A stretch of 64,000 nucleotides of DNA, from contig NZ_CP128477.1 in NCBI RefSeq assembly GCF_030369675.1, positions 2,701,001-2,765,000 of the forward strand, written 5' to 3'. Below, piece by piece: positions 44,446-54,065 of the stretch. The notes under the pieces are model-generated. The model did no database searches, had not been told where the DNA came from, and worked only from the letters and a program-made list of their open reading frames with translations. The stretch's first letter is position 1, and every line of letters starts with the position of its first letter. The DNA is from Peteryoungia algae (GTDB lineage Bacteria; Pseudomonadota; Alphaproteobacteria; Rhizobiales; Rhizobiaceae). The translations under genes and the position numbers were made by a program.

Positions 44446-44795
44446 TGCGGAGATCAACGGCGAAGCGCTCAAAGGGACCACCCTTCCTTTGATGGTCGCG
44501 GAACGCCCGCTTGACGAGTTTAACCGCTACCCCACGGATCGCTCCTGGAAGCCAACTGCCCGAATCAGGGGATCAACGCAACAGCGTCAGCCGCCGCGTA
44601 TGAAGTCAATCTGGCATTGCTTTCAGGTGACGGCACGCGCAACCTTTTGCATAGCCTGGATCTATTCTGGAAGACTTTCCCAAGAACTGGATCGAAAGCC
44701 GGAATTCGGTGGTTGCGATGGCAGCAACACGGTGACGAATCAACTAATCGATGACTATTGTGCAATCCAGAATGGCATTGATGCTGGATTTTTTG
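44446..44795. other. Intergenic stretch before the Gabija-like pair
   Basis: About 350 bp with no supported gene. A small plus-strand frame (44489-44806) lacks family resemblance and a ribosome site. It probably contains the promoter of the nuclease-helicase pair. Confidence 0.4.
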
Positions 44796-47141
44796 ATGCA
44801 TATTAAAACTCTGCGTATCCGCAACTTCCGACGCTTGAAAGACGCCTGTATCGATCTGGCCTCAGATATCTCGATCTTCGTCGGCGCTAACAACAGTGGA
44901 AAGACGTCCGCGACACACGCGCTTCAACTCTTCACTGCAGCGTCCCGCGAGCGATTTTCGATCCATGACTTCAGCTCGGACTGCTGGGATTCCATCGACG
45001 GCTTCGGAGCCAGCCTGCCAGGCGCCGTGCTTCCGACGATATCCATGGACATCTGGTTTGAGGTCGAACCAGGGAATCTTCATCGGGTAGCAGATCTCCT
45101 ACCGAACCTCTCTTTTACCGGCAGCACGGTCGGTATCCGCGTGGAGTTCGCGGCTACCGATGACACCACGCTGCGCCAGGAATATCAGGCTGCTCACGCT
45201 GCCGCTGCAGCAAACGCACGGCCCGCAGCCGATGGAGTGCCGGCCTACCATCCCTCGCCACGAACACTCTGCGACTACCTTCGCGACGAAGGAGGCGCGC
45301 GACTGCGCAAAGGATTCGACCTTCGTTACTATGTCTTGGACAAGGCGCGCTTTGACAGCGAGTTCCGCGAACTGCCAGGATACGTCCCACGTCTCATCTC
45401 CTCGGACAACGGACGCGGCGGAATGGAAATTCTTGCTGGCCTCGTAAAGGTCGACTTCCTGCACGCGCAGCGGCATCTCTCTGACTCGCCGGGTGGGACC
45501 CGTTCCGAGGAACTGTCGAGAGTTCTTGGACGGTTCTACCAGCGGAACTTGGAGCAGCGTGCCGAGGACTTTGACGCCCAGCGGGCCCTGGCAGATTCCG
45601 AGACGATGCTCAACGATCACCTCGGGAGGGTGTTCGGACCTACTCTCGATCGTCTTTCCCAGCTTGGATACCCAGGTCTGGGCAACCCACGCCTGCTTAT
45701 CAAGACTGCATTGAACCCTGCCGCGATCATGAGCTCGCAGGACGGAACAAGGGTGCACTACGCGCTAGGAGAAGCCGACCAGCACGGCGTCCTTCCAACG
45801 CTGCCCGACCGATACAATGGGCTCGGTTTCAAGAACCTGATCTACATGGTCGTGGAACTGCTGGACCTTCATGCAAGGTGGATGGAGGTGGAGGAAAGCA
45901 GGCCGCCTGTCCATCTCGTCTTCATCGAGGAACCGGAGGCCCATCTGCATGTCCAGCTCCAGCAGGTGTTCGTGCGGAAGGTGCTCGACATCTTGAAGAT
46001 CGAGGGCCCGGAGGCAGCCCACTACACTAGCCAACTCGTGGTCTCCACGCATTCCTCCCATATCCTATACGAGCGCGGATTCCGCCCGATCCGTTATTTT
46101 CGGCGCATGCCGGGCGGGTCGCAGACGTCGCAGGTCCTTAACCTGTCGGTGTTCTATCGGGACACGAAGCCGAAGACCCGGCTCTTCCTAGAGCGCTACC
46201 TCAAGCTCACGCATTGCGATCTCTTCTTCGCCGACGCTGCCGTTCTTGTTGAAGGCAACGTCGAGCGCCTCCTGCTACCCGCAATGATCGCCAAGGCGGC
46301 TCCAGGGTTGCAAGCCGCGTATCTCAGTGTACTTGAGATCGGCGGGGCCTTCGGCCATCGCTTCCGGAGACTGGTGGAATTCCTGGGCATCACCACGCTC
46401 GTCATCACCGACATCGATAGTGTGCTGCCGGGTGCGGCGCCAGAGCCGGAAGACGAAGTTGAAGAGGACATCGCACCAGTCGCGGGTGGAATGTTCAACG
46501 ATCTGATCGGCGATGTGGAAGCCGCGGAAGAGGTAGTCCCAGAGGCTGCGGAAGAGGAGCCGGAAGACGACGATGACAAGCCCGGACCTGGGACTGCCTG
46601 CATCGTTGGTCATCCGGGAGCGGTGACATCGAACCAAACGCTCATTAAGTGGCTACCTGGCAAGACGCTCATCGCCGACCTACTCGCTGCCGACGCCGAG
46701 GAGTGCGTGCAGGCAAGGGGCGCGCCGCACGATGCCCTAATACGTGTCTCGTACCAGACCGCTGTAGAAGTCTCATGGAAGGGGGAAGTCGCACTCATCG
46801 CCGGACGCACCTTAGAAGAGGCCTTCGCCCTTGAAAATCTCGTCTGGTCTCAGGACAAGGCTCGCAAGTCGCTTAGGCTTAAAATGAATGGAGCTTCAAA
46901 CCTTGATCTGGCTGCCATTTCGGAAAGGCTCAACAAGAGGATTGCGGCATCAGGGTTCCGCAAGACTGACTTTGCCTTGTCGCTTCTGGAGCAGGATCCG
47001 AAGGAATGGAAGGTCCCCACCTACATCGCCGAAGGTCTGCGGTGGCTCGAGAGCGAGGTCACCCCGGCTCCTCCTGCCGTTGACAACGTCGGGAATGCAG
47101 GTCCGGAACCGAATGCGGGAGATGTAGGAATATTGGTATGA
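44796..47141 (+). CDS. OLD-family ATP-dependent endonuclease (Gabija GajA-like)
   Basis: A 781-residue protein starting MHIKTLRIRNFRRLKD. It has an ABC-type ATPase with Walker A VGANNSGKTSA (about residue 30), FIEEPEAHLHVQLQQVFVRKVL (signature/Walker B) and VVSTHSSHILYE, then a Toprim nuclease with ADAAVLVEGNVERLLLP and VITDIDSV (D-x-D). A very acidic 50-residue insert (residues about 548-598, many E/D) interrupts the Toprim part. The next gene, a UvrD-like helicase, overlaps by 4 bp; OLD plus UvrD is the layout of the Gabija anti-phage system. Starts at 44751 or 44772 are alternatives. Confidence 0.85.
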   Translation: MHIKTLRIRNFRRLKDACIDLASDISIFVGANNSGKTSATHALQLFTAASRERFSIHDFSSDCWDSIDGFGASLPGAVLPTISMDIWFEVEPGNLHRVADLLPNLSFTGSTVGIRVEFAATDDTTLRQEYQAAHAAAAANARPAADGVPAYHPSPRTLCDYLRDEGGARLRKGFDLRYYVLDKARFDSEFRELPGYVPRLISSDNGRGGMEILAGLVKVDFLHAQRHLSDSPGGTRSEELSRVLGRFYQRNLEQRAEDFDAQRALADSETMLNDHLGRVFGPTLDRLSQLGYPGLGNPRLLIKTALNPAAIMSSQDGTRVHYALGEADQHGVLPTLPDRYNGLGFKNLIYMVVELLDLHARWMEVEESRPPVHLVFIEEPEAHLHVQLQQVFVRKVLDILKIEGPEAAHYTSQLVVSTHSSHILYERGFRPIRYFRRMPGGSQTSQVLNLSVFYRDTKPKTRLFLERYLKLTHCDLFFADAAVLVEGNVERLLLPAMIAKAAPGLQAAYLSVLEIGGAFGHRFRRLVEFLGITTLVITDIDSVLPGAAPEPEDEVEEDIAPVAGGMFNDLIGDVEAAEEVVPEAAEEEPEDDDDKPGPGTACIVGHPGAVTSNQTLIKWLPGKTLIADLLAADAEECVQARGAPHDALIRVSYQTAVEVSWKGEVALIAGRTLEEAFALENLVWSQDKARKSLRLKMNGASNLDLAAISERLNKRIAASGFRKTDFALSLLEQDPKEWKVPTYIAEGLRWLESEVTPAPPAVDNVGNAGPEPNAGDVGILV

Positions 47142-49018
47142 CGAGCAGGAGCGGCAAGCCTGACACGCAGGCCGACGTCGAACTTCGCGACGCATTGAGC
47201 GCCAAGCCTCCGAAGCACTTCGTGATGGTCGCAGGCGCGGGGTCGGGAAAGACCACGTCGCTGATCAAGGCGCTGGAGTATGTTTCAAAGACGCGGGGCG
47301 ATCAACTACGGATGCGGGGGCAGCAGATCGCCTGCATCACCTACACCGAAGTGGCGGTGAACGAGATTCGAAGCGACGTCGGCAACGACCCCCTCTGCCG
47401 CATCTCAACCATCCATAGCTTCCTGTGGTCGCTGATCCAGCCTTTCCAGTCCGACATCCGTGACTGGGTCCTCGTTCGAATCGACGAGAAGATCGCCGAG
47501 GAGGAAGCGCGCCAAGCGAATCCTAAAACTCGGGCCCCCTCTCGGCCTAAGATAGAAGCTAATCTGACGAGATTGCGCGAGCAGAAGGAAGTGGTTTCCT
47601 CCCTGGAGAGGTTCACCTACGGTACCGGCAGCGACTACCGGCACGGCATCCTTGGGCACGCAGACATCCTCAAGCTCGTGCCCGCCTTGCTTGAGCAGAA
47701 ACAGCTTCTTCGAGATCTTCTCGCCGCGAAGTATCCAGTCCTGTTCGTCGACGAGAGCCAGGATACCATGCCCGCGTTTATCGCTGCGCTTCGAACAGTG
47801 ACTCTCACCGTGAAGCATGAGTTCTGCCTTGGTTTCTTCGGCGACCCAATGCAGAAGATCTTCTCAACGGGATCCGGCGCTGTTGCGCTCGAAGAGGGCT
47901 GGATCGAGATCAGGAAGCCGGAGAATTTCCGGTGTCCCCAGGCCGTACTGAAGGTCATCAACGCTATACGAGCCGAAGACGACCGGCTCGTGCAGACGGG
48001 CGGAAGGACCGAGCGGTCGGGCGACGCCGACATACCCGTCGCTGGGACAGCGAGGATCTTCATCCTTCCCGCCGATGAGCACCGTACGACGCGTATACGA
48101 GACGTCCGCGAATACCTCAGCCGTAAGAATACAGATCCGCATTGGAAGAGCGATGAAAAGGACGCCGACGTCCGGATGCTTGTTTTACTGCACCGTGCTG
48201 CCGCAAGCCGCTTGGGCTTCCCGAACCTGTATGCGGCGTTGCACGACAGGTCGACAGAAAGCCTCAAGGAAGGCCTGGCGGATGGCACGGCCTGGCCGCT
48301 CCGGCCGTTCCTCAACTATCTTCTGCCTCTAGCAAACGCACTACGCGACGGCGACGAATTTGAGCTCGTATCAATTCTGAGGGGCGGGACCGCTCTCCCA
48401 GGGCAACGTGACGGCGAGAGCTTTGTAGACAGCCTGAAGCGCCTGCACGCGGCGACGACCGCACTGGAGCGCCTGTTCACGGATCCTAATGTGACGGTCC
48501 GGCAGGTACTTCAACACGCTATTGCAACGTCGCTGATGACCGTCGATGAACGAATGGCGAGACATCTGGCGTTGCCAGTTGCCCCCGACCTCGAGCACGA
48601 TCCCGAGTATCCGCCTCTGCTCGCCTTCCTGGCTTGTCCGGCAAAGGAATTCTTTGGCTACCGGAAGTACCTCGACGACCTCTCCCCTTTCTCCACCCAG
48701 CAAGGTGTAAAAGGCGCCCAGTTCGACAGGGTCATGGTCCTCCTCGACGACGAGGAGGGAGAGGCAATGAGGTCGTTTTCCTACGGAAAGTACTTCGGCA
48801 TCACCGCCTTGTCGGCCACAGATATGGAGAACATCGCTATAGGCAAGGATTCTGCAATCGAGCGCACGCGGCGCCTGTTCTATGTCTGCTGCTCACGGGC
48901 CGTTCTGGATCTCGCAGTCGTATGGTTCGCGCCCAACGTCGATGTCGCGAGGGCGGCCGTTCTGGAAAGAGGCTTCTTTCGCCCGGATGACGTCCTATCC
49001 GAAGATGTGCTTACATGA
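47138..49018 (+). CDS. UvrD/Rep-like superfamily 1 helicase (Gabija GajB-like)
   Basis: A 626-residue helicase with Walker A VAGAGSGKTTSLIKAL (about residues 30-45), motif Ia ITYTEVAVNEI, TIHSFLWSLI, Walker B LFVDESQDTMPAFIAAL, motif III GFFGDPMQKIFSTG, and a C-terminal SVKGAQF-type region (TQQGVKGAQFDRVMVLLDDEEG) with RRLFYVCCSRA. All motifs needed for ATPase activity are present. The start overlaps the OLD gene stop (ATGA). In Gabija, GajB responds to DNA ends or nucleotide loss and activates the GajA nuclease. The pair may also be a class 2 OLD repair unit, but the island setting favours defence. Confidence 0.85.
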   Translation: MTSRSGKPDTQADVELRDALSAKPPKHFVMVAGAGSGKTTSLIKALEYVSKTRGDQLRMRGQQIACITYTEVAVNEIRSDVGNDPLCRISTIHSFLWSLIQPFQSDIRDWVLVRIDEKIAEEEARQANPKTRAPSRPKIEANLTRLREQKEVVSSLERFTYGTGSDYRHGILGHADILKLVPALLEQKQLLRDLLAAKYPVLFVDESQDTMPAFIAALRTVTLTVKHEFCLGFFGDPMQKIFSTGSGAVALEEGWIEIRKPENFRCPQAVLKVINAIRAEDDRLVQTGGRTERSGDADIPVAGTARIFILPADEHRTTRIRDVREYLSRKNTDPHWKSDEKDADVRMLVLLHRAAASRLGFPNLYAALHDRSTESLKEGLADGTAWPLRPFLNYLLPLANALRDGDEFELVSILRGGTALPGQRDGESFVDSLKRLHAATTALERLFTDPNVTVRQVLQHAIATSLMTVDERMARHLALPVAPDLEHDPEYPPLLAFLACPAKEFFGYRKYLDDLSPFSTQQGVKGAQFDRVMVLLDDEEGEAMRSFSYGKYFGITALSATDMENIAIGKDSAIERTRRLFYVCCSRAVLDLAVVWFAPNVDVARAAVLERGFFRPDDVLSEDVLT

Positions 49019-49212
49019 CCCGCAAACCACGCTCTGAACCGGCTTTCTTGAATCATGCATACTGAACCTGTCTGCGGGCCTAAAAGCAGCTTTTCGCAAG
49101 CGATGGTGCTTGGCAACAGCGCAAAGAGCGCTTGCTCCTTTATCTAGTGAACCTCCCATCCCGACCGTTTCGAACACTCAGCAGGCACCTTGGGCAATCG
49201 CCGACAGGCTGG

Positions 49213-50346
49213 CTAAAGCACACCCCACGCTCGAAACCTCCCCCTCCCCGTCATCTCCCTCAACCCCAGTTCCTGCACGATCCGCCGCGCGCCTCGAGGC
49301 GTCACCTCAAGTGTCTTCGCCACCATGTCGGCCGAGATCAACGGCCGCGATATGACGAGCTCCACGAGCTCCGGCAGCCTGGATGACGTTCGCCGCCCCT
49401 CCAGTTTGCGCATCATCATCTGCCGCGCCAGCACCAGCCGGTCATGCTCCTTCAGCCCTGTCTCGGCGGCAATGATCAGCGCTCGACTTATCGCCAGTAA
49501 CCGCGTCTCGCGATCACGATGCCGGCGCCGATCGACGGGGATGGCTTTCAGCCCGAGATTGATCGCCGCGAGATGCCCGCTTGTGGTAACGCCGCCCTCG
49601 CGCAGTACCGAGGCGGAAAGCAGTCGACCGAGCCAGGGCGCATGCTGCAGGACGGCAATCTCATTCCAGGCATCGAGCGCCACGATCGCTTGGCAGACCG
49701 GCGGCAAATCCTGGGCCCGCGCCAACACGGCTTGCCACTCCGCCAGCCGCTCGTCCTCATCCCAGTCGAGGTCATAGACGAATGGATCCTTGTCCGGAAC
49801 GTTCTTGGCGAGACCCGGCTTCTTCGCCTCTTCGATCGCGGCCCCGGACCGGGCGAGCACCGCATCGATCGCGGCAAACGCATCACCCAGACCGTCGGCA
49901 TCAGGATCTTCGGCCTCCCCTAACCCAGCCCCAGTGCCGCCCACTTCAACATTGCCATCAGGCAGCCCCTCCCCATCTCCACCCAATGATGCCGCGGGCC
50001 ACGCCCGCCCGCGCAGCGACGCGAGGCCTTGAGCAGAGAGTGCCCAGGCCGGGGGATGGGAGGCGATGCGACGGCGGGTTTTCAGGATGTCGCGGGCGAT
50101 CGTCAGTTCGTGAGTGGGGGCGCGGATGTCCCGGAGCGCGTCATGCAGGACGAGGTCTTCGAGATGGACGAGTTCGCCATCGACCCAGAGTGAGGCATGC
50201 GCGTCGAGGAAATGCGCGCGCTCCAGAAAGCCCTCACCGACGGCGGAACGGGCAATGCGCTCATCGAGACGGGCGAGCGCGACGGCGGCCTCGGAGATCG
50301 GCCGCAGCAGGCTCTGGATGGGTAATTTACCGAGATCGTAAGACAT
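49213..50346 (-). CDS. RHE_PE00001/DUF1612 family protein with C-terminal winged helix
   Basis: A 377-residue protein typical of rhizobial plasmids and islands. It starts [34 protein letters not shown], followed by a helical [35 protein letters not shown] region, an acidic linker around residues 125-215, and a C-terminal helix-turn-helix ([36 protein letters not shown]). The C-terminus suggests DNA binding. The function is unknown. Its start region is AT-rich and lies on the opposite strand from the helicase, so it is a separate unit. Confidence 0.85.
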   Translation of the reverse strand: MSYDLGKLPIQSLLRPISEAAVALARLDERIARSAVGEGFLERAHFLDAHASLWVDGELVHLEDLVLHDALRDIRAPTHELTIARDILKTRRRIASHPPAWALSAQGLASLRGRAWPAASLGGDGEGLPDGNVEVGGTGAGLGEAEDPDADGLGDAFAAIDAVLARSGAAIEEAKKPGLAKNVPDKDPFVYDLDWDEDERLAEWQAVLARAQDLPPVCQAIVALDAWNEIAVLQHAPWLGRLLSASVLREGGVTTSGHLAAINLGLKAIPVDRRRHRDRETRLLAISRALIIAAETGLKEHDRLVLARQMMMRKLEGRRTSSRLPELVELVISRPLISADMVAKTLEVTPRGARRIVQELGLREMTGRGRFRAWGVL

Positions 50347-50557
50347 TGAAATTATGGTAAATGTTTCGTTAAGAGAAATCTATAGCGGTAGTAAAGTTCC
50401 TAACCTAATAGAATGCTCCAGGCCACGCCTGGCCGCCGATAAGTAACCCTTATCGAAACACAGAAATATATTCGGATAAAATTCGAACAATAATTAATAA
50501 ATAACGGTTGTTAGATGAACTTTACTAAAATACCTCTGAAATTTATTCAAAAGTCAA

Positions 50558-50592
50558 TCGGGCTTCGATTTTTATATAAAACCGAAACCCGA
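50558..50592. terminator. Imperfect long inverted repeat, probable terminator of the gene at 50616
   Basis: TCGGGCTTCGATTTTTATA and its near-complement TAAAACCGAAACCCGA form a 35-bp imperfect palindrome in an AT-rich gap (50347-50615) just after the stop of the minus-strand gene. The A/T-rich centre makes a cruciform or transcription stop plausible. Confidence 0.45.
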
Positions 50593-50615
50593 CACCATAT
50601 CTCCCCATTGGCGCA

Positions 50616-51293
50616 TCATCGGACCGGCTGGAAGGGATCAAACACTCCGACTTCGTTGTTTCTGTCCGGAAGCGCAGTCATCGAGCAATCAAAATCATTC
50701 TCGAAGGCACTCGCCATGAAGGTGCCAGTCCAGCATCCACCTTGGGTATCGAAACAGCTGATGCGCCATTTTTCGTCCGGATCGGACACTAATGGAGAAG
50801 CATCCTCAATCAGCGATGTTAGGGGGCGTTCGCCGAACCCAGCTTGACCGCCAATCCTCCTCGATACCATTTTCCAGTCATATTGGCGGCGGGTGATCCC
50901 AAACGCGTGCCGAAAAGGGATGTAGCGGCGCGCACCGTCACCGTACTCGATCATTGTGATATCACCAGCAAATTCGGTTCCTGACGGCCCTACCACGAGC
51001 TCACCCACTGTCGCGATGGCTCTAGTAGACATAACCTTCGAGAAGTAGCGTCGAAAACCTTTGAGGCAGCTCTCCGCAAACGCGTCGAAGATTAGGCGCT
51101 GTCGACGGAGTAACTGTTCATGCTCCTCACGGCTATCTGGATCCACAATGTACCATCTCGCAAGCTCGGTGCTTACGATGGCAACACGTTGTTCTGACTG
51201 AGTCGGCATGAGCTGCAGATCGAGACCTTGAGCAAGTTTCGTCTTGATCAAATCGGTGAGGGTCAGATTTGTAAAAGGATGGGTTGAATTCAT
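50616..51293 (-). CDS. Hypothetical protein
   Basis: A 225-residue soluble protein that I do not recognise. The start at 51293 (MNSTHPFTNLTLTDLIKTKL) has AAGGAAC at good distance; the open frame upstream is low-complexity. The middle contains WYIVDPDSREEHEQLLRRQRLIFDAF and a later ITMIEYGDGARRYIPFRHAFGITRRQYDW, the end is acidic/aromatic. No signal peptide or membrane helix. It is followed upstream on the same strand by two more orphan genes (51361-51945, 52040-52531), which may form a loose unit. Confidence 0.6.
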   Translation of the reverse strand: MNSTHPFTNLTLTDLIKTKLAQGLDLQLMPTQSEQRVAIVSTELARWYIVDPDSREEHEQLLRRQRLIFDAFAESCLKGFRRYFSKVMSTRAIATVGELVVGPSGTEFAGDITMIEYGDGARRYIPFRHAFGITRRQYDWKMVSRRIGGQAGFGERPLTSLIEDASPLVSDPDEKWRISCFDTQGGCWTGTFMASAFENDFDCSMTALPDRNNEVGVFDPFQPVR

Positions 51294-51360
51294 TTCAGTT
51301 CCTTTTTGAATATAGGTGGAGATCGTTCGTTTCGCTGTACGCAAACGGTAAGCGAGCATC

Positions 51361-51945
51361 TCAGTGAAGGGTGATGGGGGTGGAGGCTGGCGCAGCCTCA
51401 TCAATGTCGCCGGAAACCCGAACGATCTTCACCTGGTCCCCGTCGCACGCCCACGTGTATCCGGGGGGCATGCGCAATAGCAGCGCAACATCCTCAGTTG
51501 TCAGATTTAAGTGCTGTCGCAAGCCGGAAAAGGTCGCAGCGGATTGGGCTTGTACGGCTTCATCTTTGCATATGTCGCCTCCTCTCTTAAGCGTGCGCAA
51601 GAGCACGTCACCTAGAGGGCCTGCATGGAAAGCAAACAGTTGACGATGATCGACAACCGCGATCCAGTGGTCTGGGATCAAGCGATTTTTGCCTTTGAAC
51701 TTCCGCGATTTTGGCGGCTTGCTCGTGACTACTATCCGCAAAGGGGTGACCCACTCCTCTGCACAAAGCGGATCACTCGAAGAGCTAAGCGGAACGAGTT
51801 CATGGACACCCTCCTGCAACTCGATCAATCCATGTAAGCTGTTAAGAGAACGGGCGACGAGCTCACCGGCGTCATACGTGTGATCAGTGATCAAGGTTGT
51901 GGTGATGATTTTGCCGTCTTGGACAATTGATAGATATTGAGACAT
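51361..51945 (-). CDS. Hypothetical protein
   Basis: A 194-residue protein without a recognised family. The start is well supported: AAGGAG lies 8 bases before ATG at 51945 (MSQYLSIVQDGKIITTTLIT). The C-terminal half has FSGLRQHLNLTTEDVALLLRMPPG, which looks like a short helix-turn-helix-type segment, and a final acidic tail. No membrane segment. It lies between two other orphan genes on the same strand. Confidence 0.62.
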   Translation of the reverse strand: MSQYLSIVQDGKIITTTLITDHTYDAGELVARSLNSLHGLIELQEGVHELVPLSSSSDPLCAEEWVTPLRIVVTSKPPKSRKFKGKNRLIPDHWIAVVDHRQLFAFHAGPLGDVLLRTLKRGGDICKDEAVQAQSAATFSGLRQHLNLTTEDVALLLRMPPGYTWACDGDQVKIVRVSGDIDEAAPASTPITLH

Positions 51946-52039
51946 GCGAATACTCCTTAAGACCCGCGTGAGCGCGTGATCCTGCGATGGTTTTGGGGAT
52001 GGAAGTGATTGTTTGGTCGGACAGAAAGCTGATGAACGC

Positions 52040-52531
52040 CTAGACCTGATGCAGCGCTCTCAAGTCCTGATCTTGAAAGGTGCCGATTGAGACGCCATAG
52101 CGATCTACTGACGGCCCATCATTCGCTTGATACGTCGCCAGAGGCATTACTAGAACGTCAAGGGATTCAATCGCGGCGCCATTGTCGTTGCAGTAGGCAG
52201 AGTAGGCAGATGCCATGCGGCGCAATATGGCATCACACTCGTCCAGGGTCTCACCGCGACATCTATCAAATTGTGCCATGCAGACTTGGGACGTGCGGGT
52301 TACGAGGACGAAACTGCATGTCAAACCGTCTGTTATGATCCGACATGCGTGCCGCATGATGGCCAAAGCCTCATAGCGATCGCTGAACGCAAGTGCTGGA
52401 ATATCGGCAAGATCATCGAGATCAATTGCGGGAGATATGGCGGCTTGGTTGATCATCTGGATCAACTGAAGCGCGTTTGGATCACGCGCCGCACGTGCAT
52501 CCAGTGAAAGATTAAGGGGATGGCGAGACAT
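52040..52531 (-). CDS. Hypothetical protein
   Basis: A 163-residue protein starting MSRHPLNLSLDARAARDPN, with GGAA seven bases upstream of the ATG; an in-frame start at 52561 is possible. It is mostly helical by composition, with three cysteines (ACRII, LTCSF, QFDRCRGE), and LDECDAILRRMASAYSAYCNDNG. I recognise no family. It is the first of three same-strand orphan genes, and the AT-rich stretch upstream (52600-52800) probably carries its promoter. Confidence 0.58.
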   Translation of the reverse strand: MSRHPLNLSLDARAARDPNALQLIQMINQAAISPAIDLDDLADIPALAFSDRYEALAIMRHACRIITDGLTCSFVLVTRTSQVCMAQFDRCRGETLDECDAILRRMASAYSAYCNDNGAAIESLDVLVMPLATYQANDGPSVDRYGVSIGTFQDQDLRALHQV

Positions 52532-53100
52532 TTGAGGTTTCCGAAGTGGAGATGTATTCATGCTTCGGCGGATTTCGACCGCCGTCAACGCCGGGCCAGA
52601 AAGAATTTTACAAAATATTGTTATTACGTATTTTTTTCTCAAAAACGTCAAACCGCAGACATTGGCAATCTCGCCGAACGATACGGCGCTCGACTCGAAC
52701 GAATGATCGGAGAGCAGCCAATTTTACTCTACCAATGATCGAAACAACAATTAAACATATGCGAAGAACGGCCATATCCTCGAACCATCGGTTAACCATG
52801 TTTAGAGAAGAACGTCGTCTTGGAATTGCCTGATCAGACTTGTCGGGCTATAGGTACCCGGCGTGGCGAGTACGCCCCGCAATAGCGGCTTCCACCGGTG
52901 CTGGACACACCAAGTGGAAGCCTAACCCTCAACCTTCTTCCGAAAGGCCTCGGGCTATCATGTGTAATATCCAATCTTCTGTGGCGGGCAAGTCTCGTCA
53001 GCGCTCTCCTGTTTATCGATCTAAACCTCAGCGCACCAAATCCTCGCCCATCGCGGCGGCGACTGCCATTCTTGGCTACTGATCAAACAGGACATTTCCC
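52532..53100. other. Long AT-rich then structured non-coding region
   Basis: About 570 bp without a supported gene. 52600-52800 is AT-rich and likely promoter DNA for both sides. 52850-52925 contains two consecutive stem-loops (see separate entry). The short frames here have no resemblance to known proteins. Confidence 0.45.
52860..52922 (+). other. Tandem stem-loops, candidate structured RNA leader
   Basis: GGCGT-GGCGAGT-ACGCC (52860-52876) is followed by GGCTTCCAC (52887-52895) pairing with GTGGAAGCC (52914-52922). Both stems are perfect. They lie about 180-240 bp before the gene at 53101 on the same strand. No known riboswitch or RNA family recognised. Confidence 0.4.
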
Positions 53101-53997
53101 ATGCAAGATATTCATTTCGGGTTATACGCCGACACGCCTCCGCACGCCTTGACTACAGCGCCCGAAGCTGTTGCTAAGCTGATCGAGAAGGCCATTGCTG
53201 CAACGATGACACCCGAGATAGCGCGATCCGCAGTCGAAGGTCATGCTGAGAGCCTGGCATCTTTGGGACGAATCATCGCTGTCCAGGAAGGACATCTGCT
53301 AGAAGCTGTCATCATAGCCCTTGCCTCGACGCATCCCTCGAGGGTGACACTGACCGACCTCCGCCTACCGGTCCTTCCCGCTGCGGTCGAGGTCATCAAG
53401 CGCAATCGTCGCAAGCTCTATGAAGGAATAAGCTTTGAGGCGCATTCCAACCCCTCCGCAGGAACGTACCATCCCGACTTAGTCGTCGTTGACGCCACTG
53501 GCCGCTGCGCGGTCATCATCGACGTGAAGCGGAGCCTATCTGGTTACCTCGGTGGGAGCAAACTGCTGGAACTACAGCAGCGAATGACGGCCTCCGGATT
53601 GGTGTTGCCCGATGTACTCTGGCGCGACCATCAAAGGCTGGCTGTCGAGACCGTCGGTACAGCCATAGTCGACGGATCAAAGACTTCGACTGATGTGTCT
53701 GATGGAGTGTGGCCTCTGTCTCGCCTCGATGACCTACTGCAGATAGAGGGTGCGGCCCAGCTGGCTATTGATAGCATGGAGGCCTTCCGCTGCGGCCTAC
53801 GTAAGCAGTGGCAAGCGGCGATCGCAGAGGCAGCAGCCAAGTCAGCGCAACCTTCGGAGGGTGCAGTGGCAGCCACCCAAGCACACCCATCGCAGCAGCG
53901 CATTATAGATGTGCCCGCAAGGCGACGCGGCCGTCCCCCCAAAGCTCGGCCGCCAATTCAGGTCGGCGTCCTTGGGCCCGGTTTGCGACCGCACTAA
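53101..53997 (+). CDS. Putative PD-(D/E)xK-like nuclease-fold protein with AT-hook tail
   Basis: A 298-residue protein I cannot name, but two elements stand out. Residues about 122-146 read TYHPDLVVVD...AVIIDVKRS: a P-D followed by about 15 residues and D-V-K, the layout of a PD-(D/E)xK nuclease core. The C-terminus has RRRGRPPKARPP, an AT-hook (R-G-R-P) typical of DNA minor-groove binding. The rest is helical. It heads a run of same-strand genes with an AAA+ ATPase and an M41 protease. A DNA-binding or DNA-cutting role is inferred only from these motifs. Confidence 0.55.
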   Translation: MQDIHFGLYADTPPHALTTAPEAVAKLIEKAIAATMTPEIARSAVEGHAESLASLGRIIAVQEGHLLEAVIIALASTHPSRVTLTDLRLPVLPAAVEVIKRNRRKLYEGISFEAHSNPSAGTYHPDLVVVDATGRCAVIIDVKRSLSGYLGGSKLLELQQRMTASGLVLPDVLWRDHQRLAVETVGTAIVDGSKTSTDVSDGVWPLSRLDDLLQIEGAAQLAIDSMEAFRCGLRKQWQAAIAEAAAKSAQPSEGAVAATQAHPSQQRIIDVPARRRGRPPKARPPIQVGVLGPGLRPH

Positions 53998-54065
53998 GCG
54001 GCGCACATCACTTTTCATCCTATCAGATTTGCTGGACGCAATCCGGCCACGGAAGAGCTTTTGCT

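Noticed and set aside
34343..53100. Second copy of the tRNA(fMet) 3' end marking the left border of the island
   Set aside because: No copy of the GGGGGCAGGATTTGAACC segment was found by eye; the border may be outside the window or too diverged.
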